64,000 nucleotides of DNA from Turnera subulata (taxonomy: Eukaryota; Streptophyta; Magnoliopsida; Malpighiales; Passifloraceae): assembly GCA_028386065.3 (NCBI GenBank), contig JAKUCV010001437.1, forward strand, positions 1 through 64,000. Reading direction: 5' to 3'. Numbering within the stretch: the first letter of the stretch is position 1; each line of letters begins with the position of its first letter. The translations under genes and the position numbers were made by a program. A model generated the notes under the pieces. It saw only the letters and a list, made by a program, of their open reading frames with translations. It was not told the DNA's origin and ran no database searches. Positions 11,840 to 23,277 of the stretch are shown here, one piece after another.

Positions 11840-14318
11840 AGTTATATTTTTAAAAAGAACAGAGAGAGTGTGTAGAGAGAGAGAGTGTGTGACTTGATTT
11901 TCGTGCCTTATCTTTCGGTGAGAATCATGAGTCAAAAAGGTGGTACAAACAGGGTTCGGGATATTGGAAGTCAAGAGACTAGTATCAGGTCTGAAGTGGC
12001 AAGGAAGAATGTTGATCATCGACTTAGGTCAAGCTTCTTCTTAAGATTTTCTAAGGAGTTCATCCAACGAGCCATTGAGGACAGAAGGGTTGTTTCTGTG
12101 TTTGTAGAGAACATTCCCTCTAGATGGTCTTCCATTGATCTGCTTCATGAATTATCAAGAGCAAGTAGGATAATGGATATCTTCATTTCGGGCAAGCTGT
12201 CGGGGGACGACATTCGCTACGGGCGAGATTTGAGAATCGTGGTGGTGTTAGGAGTATTATTGATATCATCAATAAATTCTGTAACGGCATGCTACGTGCT
12301 TGTGTTGCGAGGAACAGATCGTGGAAGAACCCCTTTGAATCCGTTCCTGGAAATGGAAATCTGGGTGAGACTGTGGCCGGTGGCGGGATTCGGGGTCAAC
12401 TCTACAAGGGTGTCTCTTTTGCCCAAGCTGCAGACATCTTCGATGAGGGATTGCCTGCTATAAGGGCATGTAAATTGGGGGTCTCAAACCCTAAATCAGT
12501 GGCAGGGAGTGTGTCCAATATCGTTTTTGAACCAAAATCTGACTGGCTAAATAGGTTCAAAACCTATGCTTTTGGTGTTTTGAGTGAGGGGGTGATTGTA
12601 GAGGAGGTTGAACAGTGTCTGTCTTCTAAGATAAAGCAAGATATTGGCATTAAACTAATTGAAGGGCCTCATGTGTTGTTAAAGTTCAAATCTAGAGACT
12701 CTATGATTACATGTGTGGAATCTGAGGAGGTATGGAACTGGGAATTTTTTTATCTTTTGAAGAAATGGGAGAATGGGGATGGTACGTCACACCGCCATTG
12801 CATGCTCAATATTTATGGGGTCCCCCCTATTGCTTGGTGCGATGATTTCTTCAGTCAGATTGCTATACGATTTGGTAGTTTCATTGGCCTCCATAATCAG
12901 ATTAACAACAGTTCACACCTAACGGTAGCAAAAGTGCATATTTCAACCACTTGCGTGGAACCTATCAAGAGAGATTTCAGACTATCCATTGGTGATCGGT
13001 GCTTTGATATCTTTGTGGTTGAAGCACAACCTATGTATGCCCTGGATCGTTCTTTTGTCAATAACCTCGATGTCCTTTCAAACAAGAATGGTGGCTCTTC
13101 TTCCAGGAACTCTTGCCTGAAGGAGGATACATATTTCGAGGCATTGCTGGACCTTTTTTGGGCTAAATGACACTATTAAAAATCTGGGAAAAGGAAAAGG
13201 AACAATGGGAACGGACCATGTTTCTTGTAACATGGGTTTAGGGCGGGAGTTTGCTGAGAAATCGAGGCATCATGTTCTGGTTCCAAATGACTCCTCGAGA
13301 GAATGTGGTAATGTTGACTTTTGTACTAAGGCCCAACAACCGAGGAGGAACTTTCCTTTGACGACGCATGTTGTCCCTCCTGTCTCTAGTGGCAGGCTTC
13401 TGTCTAACCTGGTTTCTAAATCTGGGCCTCTTTTGATTCCAAATGGGTCTGGCGGGTCTATGGAAAATAGCTCAACTCCTTCCTCTAGTGGTTCTTTTGT
13501 GGCTGTTACTCCTAACCTTACGATTGGTAATGCTGCTGGGCCCTTTCTAATAGGCCGGTCGAATCTTGATGTGAACCAGACTAATAGCATTGTAGTTCGG
13601 CCCATTCCGGTTGGTGACTCTAATTTGGAAGTGACGCCGTGTAAGGTTCTCAATAACTCCCTTATGGTAGGAAGGGAGGAATCCCTAACTCCTCGCGACA
13701 ATGTAAGCGAAATTAATCTGAGGGAGCTACAGCTGAACTTTGACAAGCTTCTGTCGAGGGCAAAATCCAACCGGTGGACCATTAAGAAAATCAAGAAGGT
13801 ATCAAAAACTGGCAGCATCGTCTCACTTCGTTCTAGAGACAGTTCAATCCAAGACGCTGAGATTATGAGAGGTAATCTTCGGTCTATGCAGATCCAGAGG
13901 TGAGTCCTTCTACCTCTAATTCTTTCGAAGCGAGCAAAACTCTGGAGCTTGGTAAGACAATTGGTCCTGATCTGGAGGGATTGATTGAGAAGGAGGGTAA
14001 AGCTTGGACTGACACTAACAAGGTTGACTGTTAGTTACTGGTGTGTCGTGCGTGTGCTATCTTTTCATCATGTTTTGTTTATTATCTTGGAATGTAAGGG
14101 GTGATGGGTCCAGCCAGAAACAAAGGAAAGTTAGGGAGCTCATTACTAAAGAGAGTGTTAAAATTTTTTTTTGTGTCAAACGAGGGGCCATGGTTGGAAG
14201 CTCCAAAATTATTCGAAGGTATAGGGGCAAGGTCCTTTTGATGGGTTGTCGTTGATGCTACTGGTAATGTTGGGGGTTTGTGTATGTTATGGGACCGTAA
14301 TCAATTCCATGATTATCC
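11840..14318 (+). mobile_element. L1-type LINE, 5' part only (ORF1 plus start of endonuclease)
   Basis: ORF1 starts at 11927 (MSQKGGTNRV). Its RRM-like part reads VVSVFVENIPSRWSSIDLL and, after a one-base frame change near 12221, RFENRGGVRSIIDIINKF. The second frame runs to about 13167 and contains GPHVLLKF, LNIYGVPPIAWC and a C-terminal domain typical of plant LINE ORF1. A third frame (13205-13903) continues into a Ser/Asn-rich tail. ORF2 begins near 14070 with LLSWNVRGDGSSQKQRKVRE, the N-terminus of the APE endonuclease, and after another frame change reads GNVGGLCMLWDRNQFHDY. Reverse transcriptase and the 3' end are missing; the match stops near 14318. It cannot move by itself. Confidence 0.8.
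11927..13903 (+). pseudogene. LINE ORF1 (RRM-containing RNA-binding protein), frameshifted
   Basis: Three consecutive open segments in two frames (11927 to about 12220, then to 13167, then 13205-13903) together give an ORF1 of about 650 codons. The first holds the RRM with its RNP-like VFVENI strand; the middle holds the conserved plant ORF1 domain. The last is polar, with a basic patch KIKKVSKTGSIVSLRSRDSS near the end. ORF1 proteins coat LINE RNA and form the RNP used for target-primed reverse transcription. The breaks indicate a dead copy. Confidence 0.72.
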
Positions 14319-14506
14319 TCTTCTATATTTCTCTCCCACAACCCATCAGTCGCCACCAAACCCAAGTTTTCACTCGTCTCATCCCCTTCTTCTTCCTCCT
14401 CCTCCGTTAAGTTCCCTTACCTTACTCCCTCTTTCCAACCCATCACTTTGCGTTCGCTCCCTTCCCTCGCCCCTCTCCATCGTCTTCCTCATCATCCACC
14501 ACCTTC

Positions 14507-14930
14507 TACTGCATCTGCTGCTCCCTCCTTTCCTCCGCCGTCAATTCACCAGCACTCGACTCCGTGTCCCTAACCCCACACAAAAAGAAACCACCAAATT
14601 AGTTAGTTAACAGCACTAAAACAAGGGGAGTTTTATTTCCACCGATCACACAATCAAAATTAGTAGGCAAACAAAACGAAAAGGGGGAAATAGAGGAGGG
14701 GTGTATAGGTTGATATGGACGTTGGGGGCAGCACGTTGGAGGGAGTAGAGGCGGTCGGACTCCTTGGCCTGCTCGATGATGGCATCAATGTCGCTGACTT
14801 CTATGACGGATTCGAGGGCTTTCTTGTGCTGTGACCTATAGAATCTTCCTTTCTCCTTTAATTGTTGTATCATTTGGTTATGATGCTTCACCAGTGCCCT
14901 ACCTAACCCCGTCTTCTCGTTCTTCCCCAT
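14507..14930 (-). pseudogene. LSG1: LSG1 (large-subunit GTPase 1) N-terminal gene fragment
   Basis: Minus strand. The first coding block, 14930-14706 (75 codons), reads MGKNEKTGLGRALVKHHNQM and then VIEVSDIDAIIEQAKESDRL, the start of plant LSG1/DAR GTPases. A further block at about 14572-14507 keeps LTAEERREQQMQ and then hits a stop. The segment between them does not align by eye and has no clear donor at 14705. The GTPase domain is absent. LSG1 releases the export adaptor NMD3 from the cytoplasmic 60S subunit. Upstream (14951-15170) looks like a purine-rich 5' UTR or promoter remnant. This is a captured or duplicated fragment, not a working gene. Confidence 0.75.
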
Positions 14931-14951
14931 CCTTTTTAAATCAACCTTCAC

Positions 14952-15689
14952 CTGGTAATCTATCTGTCTAGCTATCTATCTCCGTTGGATTCCACTGTTG
15001 TGTGATTAAGTTATACACAAGAGATTGTTAATGGGGATTATTATGTGATTTATTTTCGGCTGGTGACCAGCGATGGAGGAGGAGAGAGGCAAAGTTTGAA
15101 ACGATTGTTTTGAGGGTTTTGCCGAGTTGGATTTTTTTTTTTGAGAAAAATTCTGGCTGGGGGAAAAAGTGGGATTCTTCAACTATTATTTCTAGAATTT
15201 TTTTAAAAAAATTATTATTAATTAGTAGATGGACGTGAGAGCTTTATAAATATATTAGTTTGTCAAAACTCTAAAATACTTTAGGTGCTTAATTTATATC
15301 TTTTTCAAATTTCTATTAAAAAACCTAACATGGATACCAAAAATATTTAAAAAGATAATTTTATTTTTTTAATCAAATTATTGGGTGTGAGACCAACATA
15401 ATTTTTCAATTTACAATTTTTTTAACATTTCCAACATTTTTAAATTTCACAATTTTTTTTTGTAAATTTTTATTAAGAGCAATTTGACTTGGAATACTGG
15501 TATAAGTAAAAAATAATTTTTTATTCAACACCAGGTGGGTCCCACATTTGAAATCGGTTACTGTAGGGAAATGTACAACTACACTCAGTTTAGTAGAAGT
15601 TTAGGGACATAAATCACCCAATACTTGGTTTAGGGACAACAGTGATGAAAAAAATAAAATTTAGGGACACTTTCATGCATTAATCCCAA
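14952..15689. other. Gene-free AT-rich stretch
   Basis: No coding frame. A short block near 15590-15680 (TTAGGGACA three times) resembles a degraded transposon end, but no borders were found. Confidence 0.4.
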
Positions 15690-17860
15690 ATTATACATTA
15701 TTCTGAAATTTTCACCATAAACTCATATAAATTAAATTTATACAAACATAATGTACATATGAGAGCCAAACTTTATACAAATGTGAGTTTTTTGAAAATT
15801 TTCTTCTTTTTAAGAATTTTAGTAATTTTAGAACCTCAAAGACAAATATGTATTGCTTCCTCCCTTACTAAATGGCTTATGGTAGCATTTTAATGCACCA
15901 CTCAATTCTTATTATTGACCGCAAGACAAGTTTGAGCCATAAAATTTTATTTACTCATACTTGCCACAAAATCATTTTTGAGAAATCATCACAACTCTAA
16001 TATCTTCTCCTGAAACATATTAAATTTTGACTCAGGAGTACTTTTATTTCTCTTCGTATTTTCTTACTTATAAATGATGCGGATTTACTGCAAGTGCACA
16101 GTATACTGTAGCAACAAGGTCAACCACAGGGACCACGTCTACAACACTATCCTTTATTTCCAGTGTAATCCTACCCTAGGATGCAATGACACTGTGCTAA
16201 CTGCTACGATCCTCAAATAACCTAAAGCTCCTCTTGTCGATCAGTAGGTTAAAGGTTTACGACAGTCTTTTCAGAGTCCCTAGTTTCACCTCTCGGTTCT
16301 TCACTCGGTCGTCTAAGATAGTGTTAAAGGTTGATCAAGTCTTCAATGTTGTGACGCGTAATGTATGTAAATCAAGCAATAATGAATAAACAAAGTCCAA
16401 ATCAGAATAATAAACTAGAAAATTTGACAAGAGTTACATCTCATAGACCTAGATAAAAATTTAGTTTATAGAACTAGAGAAAATAATAAAGAAAAAGATA
16501 GCACAGATCTTTCCAAACCAAGAAAATAAAGTCGAAAAAAAGTCAACTTCTTCAAGCTTGAGATCCACTTTCTTCTCTGCGAAATTTTTTAATTTTTTTA
16601 CAGTTACTATCTAGTAGTCTTGATCTTTTATATCTAGAATTTTCTCCTAAAAGATAATATTTTATTCTTTTAGTAAAATTCCTATACTTTACCTCCATGA
16701 TTCCCTCCTTAATTAGGCGTCCAGATATTCTTTCCAAATTAAAAGTGTCCAAGTGCATTTCTAATTTAATTCCCAGAAAATTAGACGCAGTTTTTATTAA
16801 AAATAAAAGCCTGGTCCCAGCACACTGTGAGGGACCCTGTTTGGTGTGCAGATTATAATGAAATAGGGCTCCTCTCAGCATCCCCTTGATTTTAAGCTTG
16901 AATCTTCAATTTTCTCTTCGAAAAGGGTATAAATGCGCCTAAAAGCGAGAATTGGTCAGGAGAATAAGAATTGGCGTAGAAGAAAGTATTTTATTACCTA
17001 AATTAATGTATTAGTCCTAAATGCAAGGCCAAAAGACTGTTAAATATGCTGCTAAATATGTGTAATTTCATGTGCATCAATAAATAATATCATTTGGCTC
17101 TCTAGAAATAAAATAAGCAACTTTACCTAAATCGGGATTAGATTTCACATAAGACTTGTAATCGAAATTTTTAGATGAAATACAATTCACCAGGCTAGTT
17201 TTTATTCTCTTTTCCTCATATGTGCAACCATAAATTCCCATTTGTACCTTTTAGTTTCTCTACCACCAATAGTTTTGTAAAAGTATAAATCAACAAAAAA
17301 AAGATTTGTGAAAGAACAATGTTCATTAGATAAAATTAAAAACGAAGAGATAGAAATATTCCTTTATATTGTTAGAAAATTTTGTTAACTGAACACATAC
17401 CTGAGGCATGCTAGGCACTGTCTTAAAGCAATAATTTGCCTAAAACAAAGTTTCCCAAATTCAACAGGTTCTTCTGCCAAGAATAGTAAGAGCCCAGAAG
17501 TTACAAAAATATTTATAAAGAACCCAGCAAGTTCAAAACGGAAGAAGAATATTATAACAACAGAGAGTGAGCACATAAAGCTTTCATCTTTCATTTAGTA
17601 TCAAACAATGAGCTCAAGTGCTCTATTTATAAGCTCCAAGGCATTCTCAAAACATAGTAGCCTCAAATTAAATTCTGACATTCAATTTTATAGCTCCCAC
17701 TTTATACTAATGGCCAATTTTTTTGTATTTGAAACCTTTGACTGAATTACTCAGAAATCAAAAATGCAAAGTTAATGCTCAACGTTTCAATTGTTAAAGC
17801 CATTACAAAATTGATTTGAAATAAAGAATAAAAACTAAAGCTAATTTATACATCACCATC
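15690..17860 (-). mobile_element. Inverted partial copy of the copia family, interrupted by a solo LTR
   Basis: 15690-16074 is the reverse complement of about 8560-8930, and 17085-17375 that of about 8235-8510. 17376 to about 17860 is a diverged LTR of the same family, keeping GACAGTGCCTAGCATGCCTC and ending TTTTCTAACA on the minus strand. The junction LTR end/ATATAAAGGAATATT matches the 5' LTR junction at 8232. There is no coding capacity. The outer LTR end was not fixed. Confidence 0.75.
16075..17079. mobile_element. Solo LTR, 1005 bp, with ATAAA target duplication
   Basis: The segment begins TGATGCGGATTTACTGC and ends CATGTGCATCA, so the ends are inverted (TGATGC/GCATCA). It is flanked by ATAAA at 16070-16074 and 17080-17084. 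It lies exactly inside the inverted copia copy, whose sequence resumes on the other side. No internal region is present, as expected after LTR-LTR recombination. The superfamily is not recognised with certainty. Confidence 0.85.
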
Positions 17861-18557
17861 ATCATTACTTGTGTGTGTTGTCTCTCCTTCATAACAATGC
17901 ATCACTTGATGTTTTCTTTCTTTGATATCATGTCAATCCGAGGCATCTTTTACTCAAGCGCCACTCCCCTCTTTTTCTAAAAACAATGTTGCTTTCTATA
18001 ACAACAATGTAAGCCGCTAGGTTAGACCGAGTCTCGTCGGGCATATCCACCAGCTCTTAATCAATCACCAACAACTGAAGTAACAAGTTGAGTCCAAAAA
18101 ATGTACTAGGAAAGCCCGAACCTTCCCCACCCTAGTTTAGGGTCTAGCAATAAGGTCAAATTTTTTATAAACGATTTGGGCCTAGTTCGAGTATCTTAGG
18201 TCTGGATTCGGTGGTTGAGATCATGACACAATCCATATTTATAGTTTGAATAGGATCGCTTATCTCGCCCAATCTAGCTAATTCTTCCCAAATATGCCTC
18301 CTAACGACTACATCATGAAGAGCCCCAGGCACATTGCTCACTCATATAGAGTGTCTCCTCTTTTTCAATTCAATCACGCATTATTTCATACATTGTGTTG
18401 ATTTAAGCATCAGAGTCCCCATGGGTATAGACACCTTAGGTCTCCGATGTCCACATGTATTCACTTTGTAGGTGACGCGTGGACCTAATAATTCTACATG
18501 TCATCAAGCCATAAATTTTTAACAATCTCAAGGGGATTTATCGGCTAATGACTCGAG
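17861..18557. other. Gene-free stretch before the SIRE-like element
   Basis: No recognised gene or repeat border. It contains moderately GC-rich text at 18020-18330 without an open frame. Confidence 0.4.
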
Positions 18558-18562
18558 TATTG

Positions 18563-18815
18563 TGTTAGCCTAAACATATGTTTAGTGACTTAATTAACAA
18601 TTAATTAAGACTAATCATGTTTAGTATACAAATATATGTTTCGAATGATTCTGATGATCATTATATTATTTTGATGATTAACAAACATATTGGTTAAGTG
18701 TTTGTGTCGTTTGAGTATCGGGCAAAATCATTTAGTTCCAGGAAAAAACCAAATGTTCAGTATACAAATATATGTTTCTGATGATCATTATATTGTTTTG
18801 ATGATTAACAAACAA
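18563..18815 (+). repeat. First LTR of the array, truncated
   Basis: The first 250 bp match LTR 2 and LTR 3, then the sequence jumps at AACAAACAAGGTATGAAGC into ORF2, which in unit 2 reads GAACAAGGGTATGAAGC (about 26653). About 5-7 bases are shared at the junction. Confidence 0.85.
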
Positions 18816-18829
18816 GGTATGAAGCTTTA

Positions 18830-19484
18830 ATGAAGGATTTCTATGAAAACAAGACTGTGGAGTATGGGAAAGATGGTCTGCTCACTGGCACCAAAATGAA
18901 GATCAAAGGGAAGAAGATCACAGTGACAGTTGAGATGATATGTGATTTGTTGAAGATGAAGCCGGGCAAGATAGGGTTCTATGATTCTACTTCTGGAACT
19001 CCAATCAACATGCCAAGGAAAAATTATCGCACTATAATGAAAAAACTTGATCAATGGATCATTGCTTGCCTTATCGAGAGATCTTCTATCAGCTTCAGTA
19101 CTCTTATTCTCTATCTCATGGGTATCTACAAGGAACATTCTCATGGTGCACTCATTACCTTGCTGGCTAAACAGTTGAAGATTAAGTCTACTGCTGCGGA
19201 TAAGCAGATTAAACTCAAGGAAATCAATATTGACACTCTGGCGAAGATGTCTATCAAGCGAAATCCCGAAGGGAAATATTCTGTGACCAAATCTGCAGCC
19301 AGAAAAGGATCACAAGCTTGAGGAACTGAATGCTCTGGTTATTGGAATGAAGGATGAGATCAGTGAGCTGAAGAAAGAACTTGATTCCATCAGGAGCCAA
19401 ATAAAGAAATTCCTGACTGAGACATTTGAGAAACTTGACCAAATCACTACAGTATTTACTCGTGATGATTTTGATGAAGATTGA
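18830..19484 (+). pseudogene. SIRE-like ORF2 C-terminal part, unit 1
   Basis: The open frame MKDFYENKTVEYGKDGLL (163 codons) covers a domain with GKKITVTVEMICDLLKMKPG, then LIERSSISFSTLILYLMGIY. It resembles the 'putative plant transposon protein' domain often found in plant retroelement extra ORFs. After a frame change near 19300 the next frame reads a coiled-coil-like LEELNALVIGMKDEISELKK and ends TRDDFDED. The same frame change is in unit 2. Function unknown; SIRE extra ORFs have been called envelope-like, but no signal peptide or clear membrane span is seen here. Confidence 0.6.
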
Positions 19485-19799
19485 TTCTCCATGGATCTAA
19501 TGCTCTTAGGACATACATTGCATTCTCATTTGCATTTCTGCTAAGTACTTTTATAACAATCTTACTTATGTTTTGTTTAACCTGAACATTTTTCTTGCTT
19601 TTGAATATTTGGTTTCTTATACTATCGGATAATTGTCTTTTGATTTATAAATGTCTATTATCTACCATAGCTTTTATTTGTGTTCTCTTGTGCTGATGAT
19701 AAAAAAGGGAGATATATATATGTTGTTATGTTGTTGATACTTGATGGAAAATTCTACTGCTGCGGAATACCCTTTGTGTTAATTTTCTGATGCAGGGAA

Positions 19800-20130
19800 C
19801 AACATTTGGCTTAGTGGAACAACCAAATGTCGATGAGCTTATATTGTTGATAAAATTGGCTGATGTGAAAGCCAAATAATTATTGCAGGAAATACTCATG
19901 AGCTTATAATGATGTTATTGATGATAGATTTGGCTGATGTGTAAGCCAAATGATAAGTTGAGAATTTCTTTGCAGGTTATATGTATGTGAAAATTTCTGG
20001 AATGAAATCATTTGTATATTGTACTTATATGCAGTGGGAGCTATTGACAAAAAGCCTTTAGCAAATCTTTAAGTATACTATGCATAAATGCAGGGGGAGC
20101 ATTTGGCTGGATGAATGAGCCACATGAATA
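19800..20130 (+). repeat. 3' non-coding part with repeated TTTGGCT...AGCCAAA dyads
   Basis: Four dyads occur at 19803-19829, 19855-19877, 19928-19951 and 20101-20126. Each has an arm like ATTTGGCT, a spacer of about 8-13 nt and the complementary AGCCAAAT or a variant. Counterparts in unit 2 lie at about 27640-27950, several with one damaged arm. Confidence 0.7.
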
Positions 20131-20467
20131 TGTTTCTTAATTTCTTAATTATGCCTATAAAATAGGGGGAGCTTACTTATTTGGTTATCTTATTTCTAAC
20201 TACTGTTTTTGGCGGCATCGTTTTATCAATGGATTTTTTGTTGATGACAAAAGTGGGAGAAGTATATGATGTGTTGTATGTTTGAAAATGGGAGTGAAAA
20301 TGGGGGAGAAAGTATGTGTGTTGAGTAAATGAAATAATGTTGCTGCTATCAAAGTGCGCAGAATTTATTATGCAGAAAGGCAATGAAACAGGGGGAGTTT
20401 ATCTACATGTGTTAAATGTGATATAATCTCTATTTTGTAGGAAACAACACAGCATGTTTGTCATCAT

Positions 20468-20481
20468 AAAAAAGGGAGAGA
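20468..20481 (+). other. Polypurine tract before LTR 2
   Basis: AAAAAAGGGAGAGA directly upstream of the LTR start, the expected plus-strand primer site. The equivalent before LTR 3 is at 28292-28304. Confidence 0.75.
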
Positions 20482-20482
20482 T

Positions 20483-22192
20483 TGTTAGCCTAAACATATG
20501 CTTAGTGGCTTAATTAGCAATTAATTAAGACTAATCATGTTTAGTATACAAATATATATTTTTAATGATTCTGATGATCATTATATTTTTTGATGATTAA
20601 CAAACATATTGGTTAAGTGTTTTGTGTTGTTTGAGTATCAGGCATAATCATTTGGTTCCAAAAAAAACCAAATGTTCAGTATACAAATATATATTTTTGA
20701 TGATAATTATATTGTTTTGATGATTAACAAACATATTGGTTAAGTGTTTTATGTTATTTGAGTATTGGCAGAAACATTTGATTCCACGAAGAAACCAAAA
20801 CAGAGAAGATTTGGCTCCATAGGCTGCAGAACAAGCTGTCACTGTGAATGTATATTTCGTGTGGTCCTAGATCGGTAGTTGGCAATTTAAATGCCAACCA
20901 ACATCCAAACTTGCAGCACAAGTGTTAGAAAAAGATCTGGAAAATGGTCCTCACACCTTCTAAGCATCTTGGATGCTTTGGTGGTCCACACATGCAACCT
21001 GTCACTTTCAACCAATAAAGAATGTGGTCCCGAAAAGTGGTTGACATTTAAGCAACTCAACTAACGGTTTTGCTTGCTCACCAAGGGTCAGAAAAAGATC
21101 AAAAAAAGTGGCCCTCACATCCTCTTTCATGTATCAAAGAGTTGGTGATCCTTACTTTCCATTTTTGGAAATATTTTTTAAGAAAGACAATTTCTACCCA
21201 AGTAATATCAAGATTTGGCTCATTTGCGTGGACAGTTTTAAACCAAGTCAACTAACCGTTAAACTTGCACTCCAAGGGTTAGATAAAGTTCAGAAAATTG
21301 GTCCTCACATCCTCTCTATACCCTGGAAGATATGATGGTCCACACTTTGCATTTTTGGGAAGCTTTTTGAAGAAAAAGAATTGCAACTCAAGTATTCAGT
21401 AGATTTGGCTTGCCCGTGGACTGTTTTATTAGAGAAGCAAGAAGTCAACTCCTATGCCACCTAGACATCATATGGTCGTTATATGAACGTTGTGAGAGAG
21501 CTTCCCCATCCTGAGATTCTATATAAGAGGTCTGAAACCTCATTAGAAGAAGTACTTCAGCCTATGAAAATATTCTGTGATATTTAGCTTCTGTTGGAGC
21601 CAAATCCTCTGAGAGATTCAAAAATTCAGATTGAGCTTACCTTGAGTGAATCTCCTGTTCTAAACTCGTTGCAAACACTTCTTGAGTGAGTCACTCTTGA
21701 AGTTATCTTGTTGAGGGAAATATAAGTGAGATTAAGTTACAATCTTACTTGATACTCAATGCTATGAATAGTTTTGAGGATAGGTTAGAGCTAAGCCTTT
21801 AAAAAGCTTGAGTGATAGGTTAGAGCTAAGCCTTTGAAAAGCTTGAGTGTAGGTTAGAACTGAGCCTTTGAAAAGCTTAGGTTAGAGCTGAGCCTTTGAA
21901 AAGCTTAGGTTAGAGCTGCTCCTATAAAAGCTTGTAAAGGTTAAGGTTGAACCCGTAAAATCCTAGTATAGTGGATAGTTTAGAAATCCTAAAAGAGGGA
22001 CCTTTAGGTAGTGGATGTACTCCTGTGTTGGGAACCACTATAAATTACTTGTGTCCATTGCTTTTCTATCTTCTTTCCTGCATTTCCACTTAAGTTTAAG
22101 ATTTGGCTTCTGCATCGAGTCAAATCTCTGAAAACCCGAAAAGGAGGAAAAGCTAATTCAACCCCCCCTTCTTAGCCTTTTCTGGGCCAACA
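20483..22192 (+). repeat. Middle LTR of the SIRE-like array
   Basis: 1710 bp, from TGTTAGCC to GGGCCAACA. It contains TATA-like TATATAAGAGG (about 21520) and a tandem repeat of about 30-37 bp at 21780-21930 (unit GGTTAGAGCTAAGCCTTTGA). Confidence 0.9.
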
Positions 22193-22193
22193 A

Positions 22194-22206
22194 TTGGTAG
22201 CGGAGC
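22194..22206 (+). other. Primer binding site
   Basis: TTGGTAGCGGAGC just after the LTR resembles the tRNA-iMet-type site TGGTATCAGAGC, with changes in the middle. Confidence 0.6.
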
Positions 22207-22248
22207 TGCGTTCTCAGTGAAGTGGATTAGCCTCTAGAGAAAAATATC

Positions 22249-23270
22249 ATGGCTTATGAGGGAACATGCATCAACAAGGCATCCTACTTTGATGGTGCTA
22301 ATTTTAACTATTCAAAGGTCAAGATGAAGAAGCAACAAAAAGGAAGGAGTCCTAGGAGAGTGAAGATTGAAAAGCCCAAGAAGGATCCTCTAGTGTGCTT
22401 TGGATGCAACTGTCCAGGTCATATCAAGTTTGAATGCCCACACCAATAGAAGAACATATATGGTTCCTCAAAAACCAAGAAAAGGAAGGATATGGCTGCT
22501 TGGGAGGACTCGGATTCTTCAAGCAATTCAGACACGAATGAAGCTGTGAATTTGTGTCTCATGGCTCAAGAAGAATCTGAGGAAAATGATTCACCTGACT
22601 TTACTTTTGATGAATTACAAGATGCTTTTGGTGTATACAAGCACTAAAAAAGAACATTGCATACAGGAAACGTATTGAGATTCTAGAGTATGATGTTGGA
22701 GCACATAAGATTGCACATGAAAAACTTGATCTTGCTCATGTTGATGTGTTGAAATCTTGTGAAACTTTAAAAAGTGAGAACCTTGCCATACAAAATGCTC
22801 ATGATGAACTAGAAACAAAGATTGCTAGTAATATTGCTATGTGCGACAAGTTGTTGAAAGAGAATGATATGGTTAAGAAAAGTGTTGATGATTTGAAATG
22901 TTCTCTTGAGAAGTTCACTAGAAGGACAGATAATTTAAATCTATTGCTAGGTCAACAAAGGCACTCACTAGACAAAAGTGGGATAGGCGCAACACATATG
23001 GTTTTAACAAGCCAAATCTGCCAGTAAAATTTGTTAAAGAAGAATCTGTAACTCCATATAGACCTAGATACCATGAGCATTATAGGTCTAACTATCATAA
23101 GCACTCACATAAACCTGATATTTCATGCTATTATTGTGGGAAAATTGGACACACAATCAGATCTTGTGCTTATAGGAAGAGAAACAATCATGTGAAGTAT
23201 ATTTGGGTTCCGAAAGGAACCAAATCTGACCCTGAAGGACCCAAGTTAGTTTGGGTACCCAAAACTTGAT
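22249..23270 (+). pseudogene. Copia gag remnants with two zinc knuckles
   Basis: The frame starts MAYEGTCINKASYFDGANFN, the usual gag start, but after about 26 codons jumps to a basic region and CFGCNCPGHIKFEC, so most of the capsid part is deleted. A stop follows at 22447. Later frames carry coiled-coil-like gag text (22746-23027), a second zinc knuckle CYYCGKIGHTIRSC (about 23129) and the end of gag at about 23270. Zinc knuckles (CX2CX4HX4C) bind retroelement RNA. The piece is not functional. Confidence 0.75.
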
Positions 23271-23277
23271 TATATCA

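Noticed and set aside
14278..14610. 110-codon Ser/Pro-rich plus-strand frame
   Set aside because: It starts in LINE endonuclease text and then runs antisense to the LSG1 fragment; the composition comes from CT-rich repeats.
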